DNA from: Parelaphostrongylus tenuis
Taxonomy: Eukaryota; Nematoda; Chromadorea; Rhabditida; Metastrongylidae
DNA: 64,000 nucleotides
Direction: 5' to 3'
Assembly (NCBI GenBank): GCA_019055375.1
Contig: JAHQIW010005992.1
Span: 1 to 64,000 of the forward strand
The notes under the pieces: generated by a model
The model's input: the letters and a program-made list of their open reading frames with translations, nothing else
Databases searched by the model: none
What the model was told of the DNA's origin: nothing
In this document: in pieces, positions 46,101 to 57,085 of the stretch
Layout: each line of letters begins with the position of its first letter
Numbering within the stretch: the first letter of the stretch is position 1
Program-made: the position numbers and the translations under genes

Positions 46101-49100
46101 GATTCCGTATGTGACGCGTATTTTCACCGGCTAGGCTGTCTGTAAAGTGCGATGGCTTGACACCAATGTTGAGAAATCCTATTCACATAGCGAGGCAGAG
46201 AATGAGCACTACGTGTAAAATGTAGTAATATTTTCAGTGCTACAGCGCAGGAAAAATTCTTTACAAAAAAAGAAATGCGCCATCAAAATTGTGGAGAAAA
46301 GAGCTATTGAGTGATTACTAAAATCTAAGAGAGTTCTGTTTAGCAAAAAATTCCTGAGTGTGAAAATTGGTTTTATTTTTACGAGCCAGGCCATTTTAAA
46401 ATTAAAATGCATTGTTGAGATTCTTCAGGCATAAGCCATCAAATGAGTGCTAAAGCTGAAAAATTTCGAAAAATCTTTTTCATAAGGAGCTGAACATGGG
46501 TGCTGATGCACTTACGTTCTAAATCCTTGTCGTTGGAACACTGCATGAAGATTTTGCCGTGGAGTCAATTTCTTGCAGCGATGTAAATTGCGAAGTTCAA
46601 AGCTGAAATAGCAGCTTTATCTATCCTCAATATCTGAAGTGAATCATCTTTTCAGAATTTTCACACCTTCGCATGTTAGATGTTACAACAATATAGAGCA
46701 TAGAAATATGTGTGACAAAAGAACGGGAAAGCGAATTATTTTCATAATGATCAGAAACTATAAAGAACATGATTGTTGTAATTAAAAAATCCCTTCATTT
46801 TCAGTGAGATGGATTTATCTACCAAGCTGATAGGCAAAGTGTTTGGAATGGTGATCGTTATGTTCTGGAATGTGTGCATCTACTCCCACTTCGTTATTTC
46901 GCTGAGCAGAGTCATCGCGACCATATTTCCTCTACAAGTTTCCAGTTTACTTAAAGTGAAAAACATCTCTCTAGTACTTCTGCTCTGCTGGATGCTAGGT
47001 TTCCTTCATACACTACCGTATTTTTGGAGTTAGTTTTGTTACCTACATTTATGAGCTTCGTTGTAGGAGTTTTAGTGGAGTGCCAGTAGTTATAGAGTTC
47101 GGCGAATTTACCACTTTGTAAAAGTTTCGGTGGCCTGTGCGTGAGATTATTTTAACTATAGCAGCGGATGTTCCAATGTAGTTTGGCTTGACTTAGTTAC
47201 GAGAACTTGTGTAGTATTTGTGGAACGTTGAAAGTGTGACATGCGATGATTACTGAGTACCTGCCGCATGGGTCTTACTATATTTGTCCGAACAATTAAT
47301 GACGCGCCACATACGCTCTATGAGCAAGCTATAAAATTCAGCAGTTACAACAGTAATAACACAGAACACTAATCACACGATGCCGATAATGCGTTAGGTA
47401 GGAACAATAGGATGGCCGATTATGATGTGTTCTCATAAGATGAGGTTTAGGATTTCAAGCAAGGAATTGTATGAATGGAAATGAACATCTCATAACGATG
47501 AATAGAGCCATGATAAAACATAGAACGATTCGATGAGACTCATAGTGGTAGTCAGTCAGACCGTAAAGCCATGATGCAAGATGTTCAATGCGGGCGATCT
47601 GTCCACGGGGCACGGCTGATCGCTGGAGTTTAGGATGTTGCTATGTACGACCCGTGAAAGTTTACACCTGAGGCAGTTGTCAATAGGTGATTAAACATGA
47701 TGCAATTGGGCACACGGGTCTGACATAAGATTTTGTTGCAATGTGCCGTTCAGCTACTCTTATACACGCCGCAGTGTGTTTTGCACTATGGCGTCTAGTA
47801 AGACTGACCGCCTTGCCACGATGGCGAAGAGAATATAACACTTTAGTATACTACACCGCATAAGTGGCTGATGTGTTACATTATTATGGGCAACATGTTA
47901 GAGGCGACACAACAATAACGATAACAGTGCAATATTATGCACCGACAGTTCAGTTTGAATAACCCGGTGATAAGTTTAATATGCTTCAGCGATGAGTGTA
48001 GGACTCACTTGACCCTTTGGATACGACGTCAACACTGCTCTAGCTCGTCTCACTCGCTTTCTGCGAGTAATTCGCTGTGCCAAGTGGTTAGTGGTGCTAT
48101 TGGCCATCGCCAAGAAGTTTGCTGGTTCGACCTCCTTTCATTGCGCTTTACAAAAGGTTCTGTAGAAGTGATCATATCAAAAGAGACTCTCACTTACTTA
48201 CTTCTTGATACGATACATAGATCCAATCAGTGAAAATGGAGCCAACGCACAGGTGCTGCAAAACTTACTGCATCCACTTGTATATAAGTTCCTCTCAATA
48301 GTCGTGCAGTTCAAAGAATATGTTTCACTACAACTTTCGCCATATAGTCGAAGAAAATGCGAAAAAAGTTGGATTTGCGGTGTTACCACATAAAATTACA
48401 TTTATAACTAAAAAATTATGAAATGTCAAGAGCGGACGTTTTTTGTGCTGCAGTGATTACGTCTATAATACAAGCTACAATGTTAAGTGACACCAAACAA
48501 TAATCCTGAGAAAAATGCCGTGAAGCGTAGTGAGAGTGGGTCGAACCAGTAACATTTTTGTGATGGCCGATATCACTAATCACTCAGCACTACGGACAAC
48601 TCACCGCGCGGCGAGGCAGGTCGCTGTGCATCTACCGTACACAGAAGGCTGCCATTATTTTGGCATATCCTAATCGAAATTATGCAAGAAGTGATGGCGA
48701 TGCTCAAGCTTCGTCTAAATTGAGGTGACAGTGCTGAAGAAGTGATCCCATTTATCCTGCCTGTAAATAGCTGACATGCCCAATTTTGGCCAACTGAAAA
48801 GCCAAAAACGTGAGTTTGTTGGTGCAACGAGAGCATTCCATCATCTCAAACTTGGGTAATTAAACATTTATCTTATCTACATAATAATAATATTATTAAC
48901 ATAACAAACAATAACAACAGTAGCGGCGAATACGGTACTATGCGACATGAGGGATGATAGCTGTTAGACACTGTGATCGAACTAAAGTATTGGTTTAGTG
49001 TGTATATATTGATGATAATTTATAAAATTGATATGAGGTGGTGGTTCAGTGGCTTATGTACTGGGAGAGAGAGAGAGTGCAAGCTAGTGAGCAAGAGAGT

Positions 49101-52100
49101 GTGAGCAAGTGAGAGACGTCAGAGAGCAACGTGTTAGATAGGGAAGTGTGCTATGAGAAAGAGATATGCACTACGTCGATTACACGTTAGATTCACTCAA
49201 CAGTCATACAATGCATATGGACGAATCAAAGACTATTACAAAGAACGATGCTCCCTTCCATTGAAACAGATCGGAAGGGAACAATAGTGCATTCCACACA
49301 ATGCACTGGAGAGATTCGCGTGATAAAGCAAGGTGACGACATTCGATAACAGTTGGAGGAACCAGAGAGCATGATTAAGAATCAATATTCAATGGGAAAA
49401 ACGATAGAACGAAAGACAGCCATACACAACCAACAGCAATAATGATGACAAGACGACGTAGATGGACCGACCATTCTCCGCCGGCGCACGCTGGTGAATG
49501 CCGGTTGGCTCGTCGTCGATAGCTGGTCGTCGCTCGGCCCATCGGACACAGGTGTGCTGTGTCGTCGAGGCGTCCTGAAGCTTGTCTCGATTGATTAATA
49601 TTGAAATAGCAGCTATTTCGAGAATAATAGCTATAGAGCAACTGTTAGAAAAGCATGAGCCGGTTGTCATGACTCACTACCTACGCGACTAAATGGCTAT
49701 GTTGATTATCCACAAATTCATAGGATGATTTTCAATAATAGATGATATGAGATCAATATGGACACAGCAGTTCTTAGGAAAGTTATTCTCTGAATAGCTG
49801 CTATACTGCTATTGTTTGAGAATATGAAGATCTGGTCTGGTCAATTTTTACTGAAAACATACATATTACAGCCCATTTACACATTTTTTTAAGGTAGTAT
49901 CGTAACTTGTTTAACAATACAAACGACCCTTGCTGATTATTAGGGTTATAAGAGATCATAGATTCTATCCCACTGAGTTTGCTTGAGTACTCCGACTGTG
50001 CTCCGAACGTCAACTGATATCGGCGGTTTTTATGATTAAAGACAAATTAGGTGGTATTTATCAATCTTTGAGGGAGAGAGGGCTGGATTGACTTTTTGAA
50101 TTTACCGGAATTCATGCGTGCATTGGATGATGTCACGAAACACTGCCTTAAACCCGTCTGTTTTTACAACAAATGCTGATTATTATTATTCTCATGTCAT
50201 GTCGCTGAGTAATTCCCATGAAGATTGACCTCTCTGTATGTTATCAAATACTAAGTTGACTGCATAGAACCAAGCTTCATGGTAGACGTTGTCTCACAAT
50301 CGATTTTTTCGCGTTATGGAATGTGAGGGATTTGAACTGGTGAGTATTGAACATTTGTTTTTCTTCACGTGGTGGTTTTTTTTCAGCCAATTGTTTTATC
50401 TATTTCGATACGACGAAGTGGATTTGGACACTTTCCGATACCACATGCTTGGATCTAGATACACTATGGATCACCATCTATATCGCTGTGGCAGTTGTAA
50501 TTCTAATTATTGTAGTTGACTGTACCACATTGATCTGTTTAAAAGTTACACACAAGGTTAGTGCTAGATATGGCCGTTGATTGTGAAAACTGTGACATAA
50601 CTATGCACCATAGTTTCAGTGAAATAGTGTCTATTTTGTACATCATATCATTCGTTTCGAGTGTTTCCTTAAGACCACAGCTCAAATTTTAATATGCCAA
50701 AGAATCATTTTTGAGCCAAGCATATCACGTGGCCTGTTAAAGATGGTCTAACTTGCAGAGCCAGATACACGTGCTTCGATTTTACGATCTCGTCAGACTT
50801 TGTGTTCGGTGATGATTTCACTGGACATAGAGTTTGAAACGTTTGTCGTCGCTAACTGTGTGGGGAAGGGGCACCCACAGAGATCAGCAAAAGACGGAAA
50901 TGGGAAACTGCCCGACTGACGGGATCGTAATATCAAAACGCGTGTATCAAGCTCTATAAGTCAGCCCATCTCTAACAGAACACATGACATGCAGGACTCA
51001 AAGATGATTTTCAGGCACAGCGTCTATCTGTTTTTTCCATCAGCACATTGGGTGCCATAGACTCAAGGCGCTAGCCCTGTCCCGTCGGTGACTCGTTAGC
51101 GCCATAGGTTTGTCGTACTCAGTGTGTTAGCAATACTAGCAGTCTTCTCGCACTAAATATTTCATTTTAATACCATTGCTTAATTCAACAGATAAGAATT
51201 ATGGAAGGACTAAGATTTCGTTCATCACTACTAAGCCATTGTTCAGTGCATAATACTCTCGTCTTCTACTCTTTCCAGCGCAAAAAGAGGGTAACGTGCG
51301 GTGTGACACACGCCAGCGAGAAGGAGATAGTTATATAAAACAATTAATCTCCAGCTGAACTGGCTGTAGCTTTCGAAGTATTTTTTGGTTTTACATTTCA
51401 CCTCAGTTTCACGATAAGCTCTGAAGGATTTGCTAAAGTTTATAACAAGAATTTTCCTTCACCGTAGGGCAGTAAAACGCAGTATGAAGATCATTTCATG
51501 AACCAACCTGCCGCACCCAATATAAAGATTGTGGAGCAATTGGAAATGTATTCGTTTTTTGATGTGCTTTTCTTGTTGAAACATAAGAGATTTTTCGGCA
51601 CATGGGCGCTCTCTATGCTGAAACCCTTTATAAAACTCTCCTTTGTGTTATTATACCACCTAGTCTTTCAAAACACAAATTTACCAGAAACCCTCTAGAT
51701 TTCCATCGCTGCGTACGCGATAAAAAAAATTCCGTGGCGCGGCGCTTCACTTGGTGAACCGTGCTACGTATACATACCACGCGTTCTCAACGCACTGATA
51801 AATCAAAATGAATCTTGTAGTATTTATAAGTATCATAAGGTCGCACTGAAAATTATGAAAGGTGTTATTCCGAACTGACCCTCAAAAGTATTGGATGCTT
51901 ACAATTTTAGAAGAATGAAATTTTGCGTACAGATATTACTTGATAGAGTTTACAATTTTCTGCTTTAAGGATGGAAAGTTTCGTAATTCTGGTGGTATGT
52001 ATTCAAATGTCGCTCAGAGGAAAAGAAAAGAAATCGAAGTTCGATTCGTGAAACAAGTAAATTATCAAATTAACCATGAAATAATCCACAAATTCGAGGA

Positions 52101-52480
52101 ATTCCGTCGGGACTTTTTGAACAAATGTTTTCAAATCTATTGCAGACAGCCTATCAAAATGCGTTACTTATCTTCCAACAATTTGTTTCTTTCTGTGTTC
52201 TTCCTCTGCTCCAAAACAAATGGGCCATATTCTTTGCGATCACATTCTCACTGCCATTGTTTCATGCGCTGGATGGGTAAGTGTCATATTGGATTTGTGT
52301 TCAAAACGTTGTATAGCCACATTTTGTGGAAAGTGAATATTGGAACGAGGGACAATCCAAAACATCCGCCTTGAAAGAAGTTGTAGAAAAAGAGTGAAGG
52401 AGTTTTACAACCTTGTTGACTTTCCCAGCTGTTTCATTTCTGCAAACTTCCGTGGTATTCGCCAACTACACTCCATTTAG
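43121..52480 (+). CDS. Complete seven-exon Srx-type 7TM chemoreceptor gene
   Basis: Seen: exons at 43121-43192, 44248-44408, 46805-47028, 50387-50556, 52018-52056, 52146-52276 and 52429-52480. Each is bounded by AG and GT and the phases join as 0,2,1,0,0,2, giving 849 nt with one terminal TAG (282 aa). TM1-TM2 lie in exon 2 (TNSVGILTVRRNPALRSSFG, then CFSHCIANMCVLLV). TM3 is in exon 3 (FWNVCIYSH, then SLSRVIATIFPLQ), as is TM4 (LCWMLGFLHTLPYFW). TM5 is in exon 4, a basic loop in exon 5 (RKRKEIEVRFVKQ) and TM6-TM7 in exon 6 (WAIFFAITF, then HALDG). Known: the NP.LR.SFG, CxSHxIAN, FWN.CIYSH and HA.DG patterns are typical of nematode Srx (PF10328) receptors, which act in sensory neuron membranes. 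Inferred: it is functional, because a 9.4-kb gene full of repeats has no stop, no frameshift and no non-GT/AG junction. The weakest donor is GTTAGT at exon 3. The length is normal to slightly short for the family. Confidence 0.85.
44248..44408 (+). CDS. Srx gene exon 2: TM1 and TM2
   Basis: 161 nt, acceptor TTTCAG, donor GTAAGT, ending in phase 2. It encodes TM1, a first cytoplasmic loop with RRNPALRSSFG, and TM2 with FSHCIANMCVLL followed by FWVTP. The loop and SHxIAN stretch are the most diagnostic Srx pieces in the window. Three other copies of this exon (1357, 20755, and 26362 on -) are also exactly 161 nt long. Confidence 0.88.
44555..44715 (+). mobile_element. SINE-B remnant in Srx intron 2
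   Basis: TTGTCTGGAGGATAACAGCA, CTGAGTTGGTAC, TTGAATCATTGTAAAGG and TCAGTCACCTCAAGCGATG match the SINE-B 3' half. It sits at the same position relative to exon 2 as 1640-1800. Confidence 0.6.
46805..47028 (+). CDS. Srx gene exon 3: TM3, second intracellular loop, TM4
   Basis: 224 nt, acceptor TTTTCAG. The donor is read as GTTAGT; the copy at 5,676 has GTGAGT at the same place, which supports the boundary. It encodes KVFGMVIVMFWN, CIYSH and SLSRVIATIFPL (the DRY-equivalent end of TM3), then TM4 ending in LHTLPYFW. Reading past the donor hits TAG at once. Confidence 0.85.
48070..48155 (+). mobile_element. SINE-G tRNA-like head in Srx intron 3
   Basis: CTGTGCCAAGTGGTTAGTGG (A box), GCTATTGGCCATCGCCAAG, GCTGGTTCGACCTCCTTTC (B box). 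The same insertion is at 7030-7115 in the broken copy. Confidence 0.55.
48400..49640. mobile_element. Copy-specific insertion in Srx intron 3
   Basis: Missing from the aligned intron of the broken copy (junction about 7320). It holds an inverted SINE-G (48520-48620), an AATAATA-rich part, a GA-rich stretch (49060-49110) and a conserved-looking unit ending at about 49640. On -, 49375-49641 is open (RRANRHSPACAGGEWSVHLR, then a hydrophobic IIAVGCVWLSFVLSFF). Not assigned to a known class. Confidence 0.45.
50387..50556 (+). CDS. Srx gene exon 4: extracellular loop 2 and TM5
   Basis: 170 nt after a T-rich tract and CAG; ends CACAAG before GTTAGT, phase 0. It encodes NCFIYFDTTKWIWTLSDTTC, a loop with Cys and Trp residues like the Srx second extracellular loop, then a strong hydrophobic span (YIAVAVVILIIVV) as TM5. 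The diverged copy at 8046-8218 keeps the FDTTKW.WT motif. Confidence 0.83.
50645..51010. mobile_element. Family D element in Srx intron 4
   Basis: Outer end TTTCGAGTGTTTCCTTAAGA, then TTTTTGAGCCAAGCATATCA, GATACACGTGCTTCGAT. Right arm AAACTGCCCGACTGACGGGA, ATCAAAACGCGTGTATCAAG, ACACATGACATGCAGGACTC. Absent from the broken copy. Confidence 0.65.
52018..52056 (+). CDS. Srx gene exon 5: basic cytoplasmic loop 3
   Basis: A 39-nt micro-exon (RKRKEIEVRFVKQ) between CGCTCAG and GTAAAT, phase 0 on both sides. Basic R/K-rich residues followed by E.RF.KQ match the pre-TM6 loop of Srx receptors. The copy at 9575 aligns but has lost the acceptor and one base. Confidence 0.78.
52146..52276 (+). CDS. Srx gene exon 6: TM6 and TM7
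   Basis: 131 nt, acceptor TTGCAG, donor GTAAGT, phase 2. It encodes ALLIFQQFVSFCVLPLL (TM6) and NKWAIFFAITFSLPLFHALD (TM7). The closing HALDG is a strong Srx hallmark. The upstream intron is only 89 bp, a usual nematode size. Confidence 0.85.
52429..52480 (+). CDS. Srx gene exon 7: C-terminal tail and stop
   Basis: 52 nt after TTTCCCAG. Exon 6 ends GAT GG, and this exon adds C to give GAT GGC. The tail continues CFISANFRGIRQLHSI to TAG. Short tails with an FR.IRQL-like segment after HALDG are usual in this family. The exon was chosen because it is the only nearby acceptor that keeps frame and is followed at once by AATAAA. Confidence 0.75.
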
Positions 52481-52487
52481 CAAATGA

Positions 52488-52493
52488 AATAAA
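52488..52493 (+). terminator. Polyadenylation signal AATAAA of the Srx gene
   Basis: A perfect AATAAA eight bases after the TAG at 52478-52480, typical of very short nematode 3' UTRs. It supports the exon 7 assignment. Confidence 0.6.
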
Positions 52494-53074
52494 AATACTC
52501 TGTTAGAGCAGCTTTTTTCTTGTTATGCATAAAAATCTTGTATAATTGACAGAAGTGAAGTACTCTTTTTTGGTATTTTAACGGAAGGAACCAAGCAGTG
52601 TACTCGTCGACTTCCTTTAATGTTAAGAACTCCTTTCGTTTTTCTTTTTTCTTCATAATTTGTATTGATAAAATCAATTAAGAGTTAAGCACGGTCTGAG
52701 ATTCTTCGCTTACGAAGCTCTTCAAGTTGCAGGCTCATCCTTGTATTATTCCACTTTCGCCTCTCTTATCTCGGTATCAAGTGGTAGAATACGTGAATGG
52801 TGACGTAGAACAGCAAATTTTTTCTATCGACATACCTATTCAACGCATTCTTTATAGGATCTTCCATGTCTAGCCCAATATCATCACGATCTTCCATAGA
52901 TCTTGTTTAAGAGTGAGAAGGAATGAATTATTTTGAATGCTAACATTGTCAATTATGAGTGCCCTTCTCATTGTTGCTTTCGTAGCATTTGTGAGATCTC
53001 GAAGAACTGACTTCGGGCTAAATTCGGTATCGTTGATAAAGTTTATTTGACAATATATACTCTTTTTTGGGCAT

Positions 53075-53295
53075 TTCATAAGCTCATTTATGGGTACTTA
53101 TACAGTACAGTAGACGTGCTTCGGCCTTGCTGGCCTCGTCAGTTGCACAGTGCTCTTCATCTGGGCCAAACGCTTTCGGTGGAGAGCGTTCTTTGCACAA
53201 AGGAGTGACCTACAAAGTGTTGCACTGCCACGTGTGAAACGAAAATTCACTTCACACTCGGCAGATATTGCTTTGAGCGAGGTATAAATAAAACA
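53075..53295 (+). mobile_element. Family D left arm
   Basis: TGGGTACTTATACAGTACAG, TAGACGTGCTTCGGCCTTGC, CCTCGTCAGTTGCACAGTGC, then GTGTTGCACTGCCACGTG. No right arm was found. Confidence 0.5.
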
Positions 53296-53299
53296 GGCA

Positions 53300-54560
53300 A
53301 ATATTAAAGCTTCTTTGATTCTACGAATTGATCTTGGCGGGCCGACGTCAGGTAAAAAACTTGCATGTACATAAGTCGTTTGTCCTTTTGAATTACAGAT
53401 ATGGGTAAACATAACTGTTTCATTTGAAAATATTCATTCCGTTGGGCATGAATGGGGTATTTAGGACCAATCCGCTTTTCATGAACATTGTATGCATGAG
53501 ATTAAGTTGGATGCCGATATTTCCACAAGTTTTCTCAAGATCGACATTCCTTTAGCTTGATTGATGCTCTTCGTCGTAAGGACGACGTAATGAACAAGCA
53601 AAAGAGGTATGATTGTCGACTTTCGTAAATCACATTATTAACACTATTTGCAAAATAAACATTATTAACGACATTAAACAATCTGAAATACGATGGGAAG
53701 AATCTAAGATACTTGGAACGCGATTTATGTGGAGTAGTTACTATTCAAAGAACGACTAAGAGGAAGGTCGAACGAAGGGCTCGATATTACAGCACAAACA
53801 TGAGCGCCACTGGATAGGGTATTCGTGGTTCAGTTTTACACCACATGCATTGGGCTTCAATTTCTGCCATCACCTTAGCATTTTTTGGTCTATGATGCAT
53901 TTCCGATCGAAAAGAAAATCCGTAATGCTATTAAACTTTTCTTTCTCATGTTTTTTGGTTTGCAAATATTTCATACCATGTGGTTACTAATTTCCGGTTA
54001 ACTTGCCACTATTCCCTTTTCCTCTGGCTAACTTGAATATATCTTAGATTGATTTGGTGACATTGCGTTGTCAAAGGACGAAAAAAACTAGTTTTTGCAA
54101 AGATTCATAGCCAGCGAGTAGCTTTTTTTTTGCTTACTGTAAGGATGCGATGCCTGCAAACATTATCGAATATGTGTAGAAAGCACGGCAACAAAATGCG
54201 TATGCTTACAAAGAAGAACTGAGATCAGTGCATGTCTTCTCAGATAGAAACTTCAGGAACGGAAGAGAGAGCGTGTTTTATCGTTGCTGAAAATATGAAA
54301 AACGTACTGAGTGAAACTTTATCATAAGTTGAAGGTGGTAAAAGTCGTGAACGAGCCGCAATGAAATTATCAATACTTAGACTAAGTTCCTAGCCACCTC
54401 TTTGCTGGTCGTATTCCTAAAGATGATTTATTCTAATTGAACTCCCCTATTATTCTCTTTAGTACAATTATGACTGGAAGAGAGGCACAACAAATAGAAT
54501 GTTTTGCCGTGGATTGGATCTTAGTAGTAGTGCATAGCACTGCCCATCGCGATCAGACCA
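53300..54560. other. No recognisable feature
   Basis: No long frames and no repeat match noticed. Confidence 0.3.
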
Positions 54561-54564
54561 AAAA

Positions 54565-54915
54565 CTCTGCCTTGATGTTATAGTATACCCAATATGTGGA
54601 GTGCTGTTCAAAAACGTTTGCATCATACCACTGCAAGTGGCAGTCAAAATAGAAAGAATTTAGAATGATTATCGATATCCAATATCTGTCAACACAAGTG
54701 GATTCAATGCCGATAGCGGCTGCCCCGCCAGACCGTCGACGGTTGGTGTTGGCAGACAACGCGCTATAGCGTAAATAAGAGTGCTGTGCAAAACGAGCGT
54801 CGGTAATGCAGCGGTTAGCATACGCTCACGGAAAGAGTGAGATCCGGGTTCGGATCCCGGCTGACGCAAACGTTTTTGCACAGCACTCCACATATTGGGT
54901 ATAACTCTGCCTTGA
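54565..54915 (+). mobile_element. Family E solo element: tRNA-like domain inside 38-bp inverted repeats
   Basis: The left end 54586-54623 and right end 54866-54903 are inverted copies with one mismatch in 38 (TATACCCAATATGTGGAGTG...). The direct repeat AACTCTGCCTTGA at 54565-54577 and 54903-54915 suggests a 13-bp target duplication. Inside: hairpin CCACT-GCA-AGTGG, a GC-rich middle, then a tRNA-like domain whose last two bases overlap the right TIR. No open frame. Confidence 0.75.
54797..54867 (+). tRNA. tRNA-like cloverleaf carried by family E
   Basis: 71 nt. Acceptor GCGTCGG/CTGACGC (7 pairs, one G-T); D stem ATGC/GCAT; anticodon stem CGCTC/GAGTG (5 pairs, one G-T); loop ACGGAAA; variable AGAT; T arm CCGGG-TTCGGAT-CCCGG. 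Loop position 33 is C rather than the usual T, and the triplet would be GGA without the long variable arm of tRNA-Ser. It is therefore a mobile-element tRNA-like domain that may still drive pol III through its A and B boxes. Confidence 0.6.
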
Positions 54916-55092
54916 ATCCATAGTTTTTCATTTTTCTACATAAACGTAAGTCCCAGAGCTCATTCTGACATCCATATATTAGGAATAGGCATTCTGCAAA
55001 ACGTTACCTAGCACACGCTTAGCATACGCTGCCAACGATGAGCTTGCAGTCTCTGTCGTCTTTACTGACATTCAATCTCCACCTAATTTAAC

Positions 55093-55395
55093 ATGGGCAC
55101 ATGTGACGTAGTGGTTAGAGGTGCTGTGCATAGCGCACACTGTCGATAGCTCGATATCAGGCTCTCGCCTCATCAAGCCATCCATCCATTCCACCGGGCT
55201 CGGTGAATTGGGATCACTTCTGTCTGAGAGGATAAGACCCACGACTCGTTACAGCCTTAGGCCACCACGAGTCATTATAGAGGGCAGATATGCATTCAGT
55301 TACTTCAAACGAGGCTAAAATTGAAGGCGAATGCACGGAACATCCCTCAGAGGTTGATCAACGCCGGGAGCTTCATCCTAATATTCTTTGGCTTA
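55093..55395 (+). mobile_element. SINE-B copy
   Basis: CACATGTGACGTAGTGGTTA, GAGGTGCTGTGCATAGCGC, CTCATCAAGCCATCCATCC, TTGAAGGCGAATGCACGG, CAACGCCGGGAGCTTCATCC. Full length. Confidence 0.78.
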
Positions 55396-55431
55396 AGTGA
55401 CAGAACAATACAAGAATTTTACAGATGTTAT

Positions 55432-55632
55432 AAAGCTCTGAAAGCTGAAGCTCTCGGCGTTAATCAATCCATGTGGGATGCATTACTTATTCGTCTTCAG
55501 ATTTTGAATTCGTTTGAGGTGATTAAATGCATATCTAGCCTTTACAAAGACTCGCGGTGGCCTCCCGCTGAACCGAGTCAGCGCTGCATATCCTCCCAGA
55601 CAAGCCTGAGACCAGTCTGATACCAATAGCAT
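55432..55632 (-). mobile_element. SINE-B copy, 5'-truncated, tail-to-tail with the previous one
   Basis: The reverse complement has TGGTATCAGACTGGTCTCAG, GAGGATATGCAGCGCTGACT, CGGTTCAGCGGGAGGCCACC, GCGAGTCTTTGTAAAGGC and tail GAGAGCTTCAGC. It lacks the tRNA head. Confidence 0.78.
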
Positions 55633-55639
55633 ATCTTTT

Positions 55640-57080
55640 GAATATATGACGCTCGAAGTATTAGAACATGTCGAGATATCAAATAACTTTGACAGAAGAT
55701 AACAGCGGTCTTTTCATGAAAAGGTTTTTCCTTAGAGGTGATTAACTGGTGAAAACGAAATATGAAGCAACTCCGATGCTCAACAGTGTTTGAGTTACTC
55801 GATTTTAACAAGGGATGCAAATGATAGAATGTTGATCGGAAACTAGCGGTTACTTTTTGCTAGGGTTCACTGGTAAAAGTCTATCAAAACTAAGTATCAG
55901 CTCCCGTATTCTAACACTCTCTAAACTGCTGATAGTGATCTAAATAGTTCGATAAGTTACGCCGACGTTTAATACATCTTTGTGTTCAACAGAAATACTA
56001 GCTCTTAACTGTGAATATAGTAGACCTTCGAAGAATTTCATTTTACAAGTTTTGAACTCCATTACGGTGTGGGCCGAAGGATGATAGCAGTTTTCGAAAA
56101 AATCTTGACGTAGCGCAGCAGGACAAGTTTTTTTTTTCATGCTCTGAATTACGCATACCATGGAACTGAATGATCTCTGACTCTGCTTGCGGGACGGCCA
56201 GGTTTTTGTAGTAGATGAAGCGAGCAGAACGAGAGAACAAAAAATTGAGATTGAGATCAGTTTTTTCCTTTACCGCCGTATTTTCAAAACCTCTGATGTC
56301 TCCATAACAATGGTGTTGGTATCGTCTCAGTTTTTCTGATAGATCGCGTAATACGTCCTCCCAAAATATCCTATGGGTTTTTCATGGTTTAACAAACCAT
56401 GAAAATTATCGCTAAACGTAGAATTTCGAATTTGTGGTATAGCGCTAAATAGAGAGAAATCACGAAATTTGCAACAAAGTATTTAGAGCAACTCTAACGA
56501 AAAGGTTTTGGCTTCGGCATTAAATTGCCAAGTGATATACAGTTGTCGGATGCTTCAACGAGCCGATGCATCAATATTGTAAAGTTTTTTATTGTATGTA
56601 ATAAGTCTGTCGAGCAGACATTATTGAAATGCTGCAGCTCGGTATACCCGAAATTTGGTTGAATAAACCTTTGACTCAAGCATGCTGGATAACTTATATT
56701 CGGTAAGATCTCCACCGACTTTGATATACGACAAACCTACATAGCCTCCTAAACGTGGAAGCGTCTAGATGCTTCGAAAAGTGGGAAAGGGACGAGGTAC
56801 ATTGAACTGTACTGAGTACACTCAAAAAAATTTGCTTGCAACATTTAAGATTGTTTATTGTGATAGTAAACTATAGATGGGCAGATAAAAAAATTATATT
56901 CTATAAAGCGACGCAAAAAACTTTCTTCTAAGATTCTGTAAGGAAATCAACTCTCAAGGTGTTCGGAAGATTGCTAAGAGCTATCGATGAGCCGGTATCG
57001 CGCAGTGTGTCGCACCATTTTCTACGACCTATTCATTGTTCTCTACTTCCTATCACTATTGTGGCAATGAGATAATGTAT
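55640..57080. other. No recognisable feature
   Basis: Scattered short frames and no motif. GCTCGGTATACCCGAA near 56637 is just a local palindrome. Confidence 0.3.
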
Positions 57081-57085
57081 TGAAT

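Noticed and set aside
54797..54867. A functional tRNA gene
   Set aside because: The fold is good, but position 33 is C, the isotype is inconsistent, and related degraded copies sit in the same mobile family.
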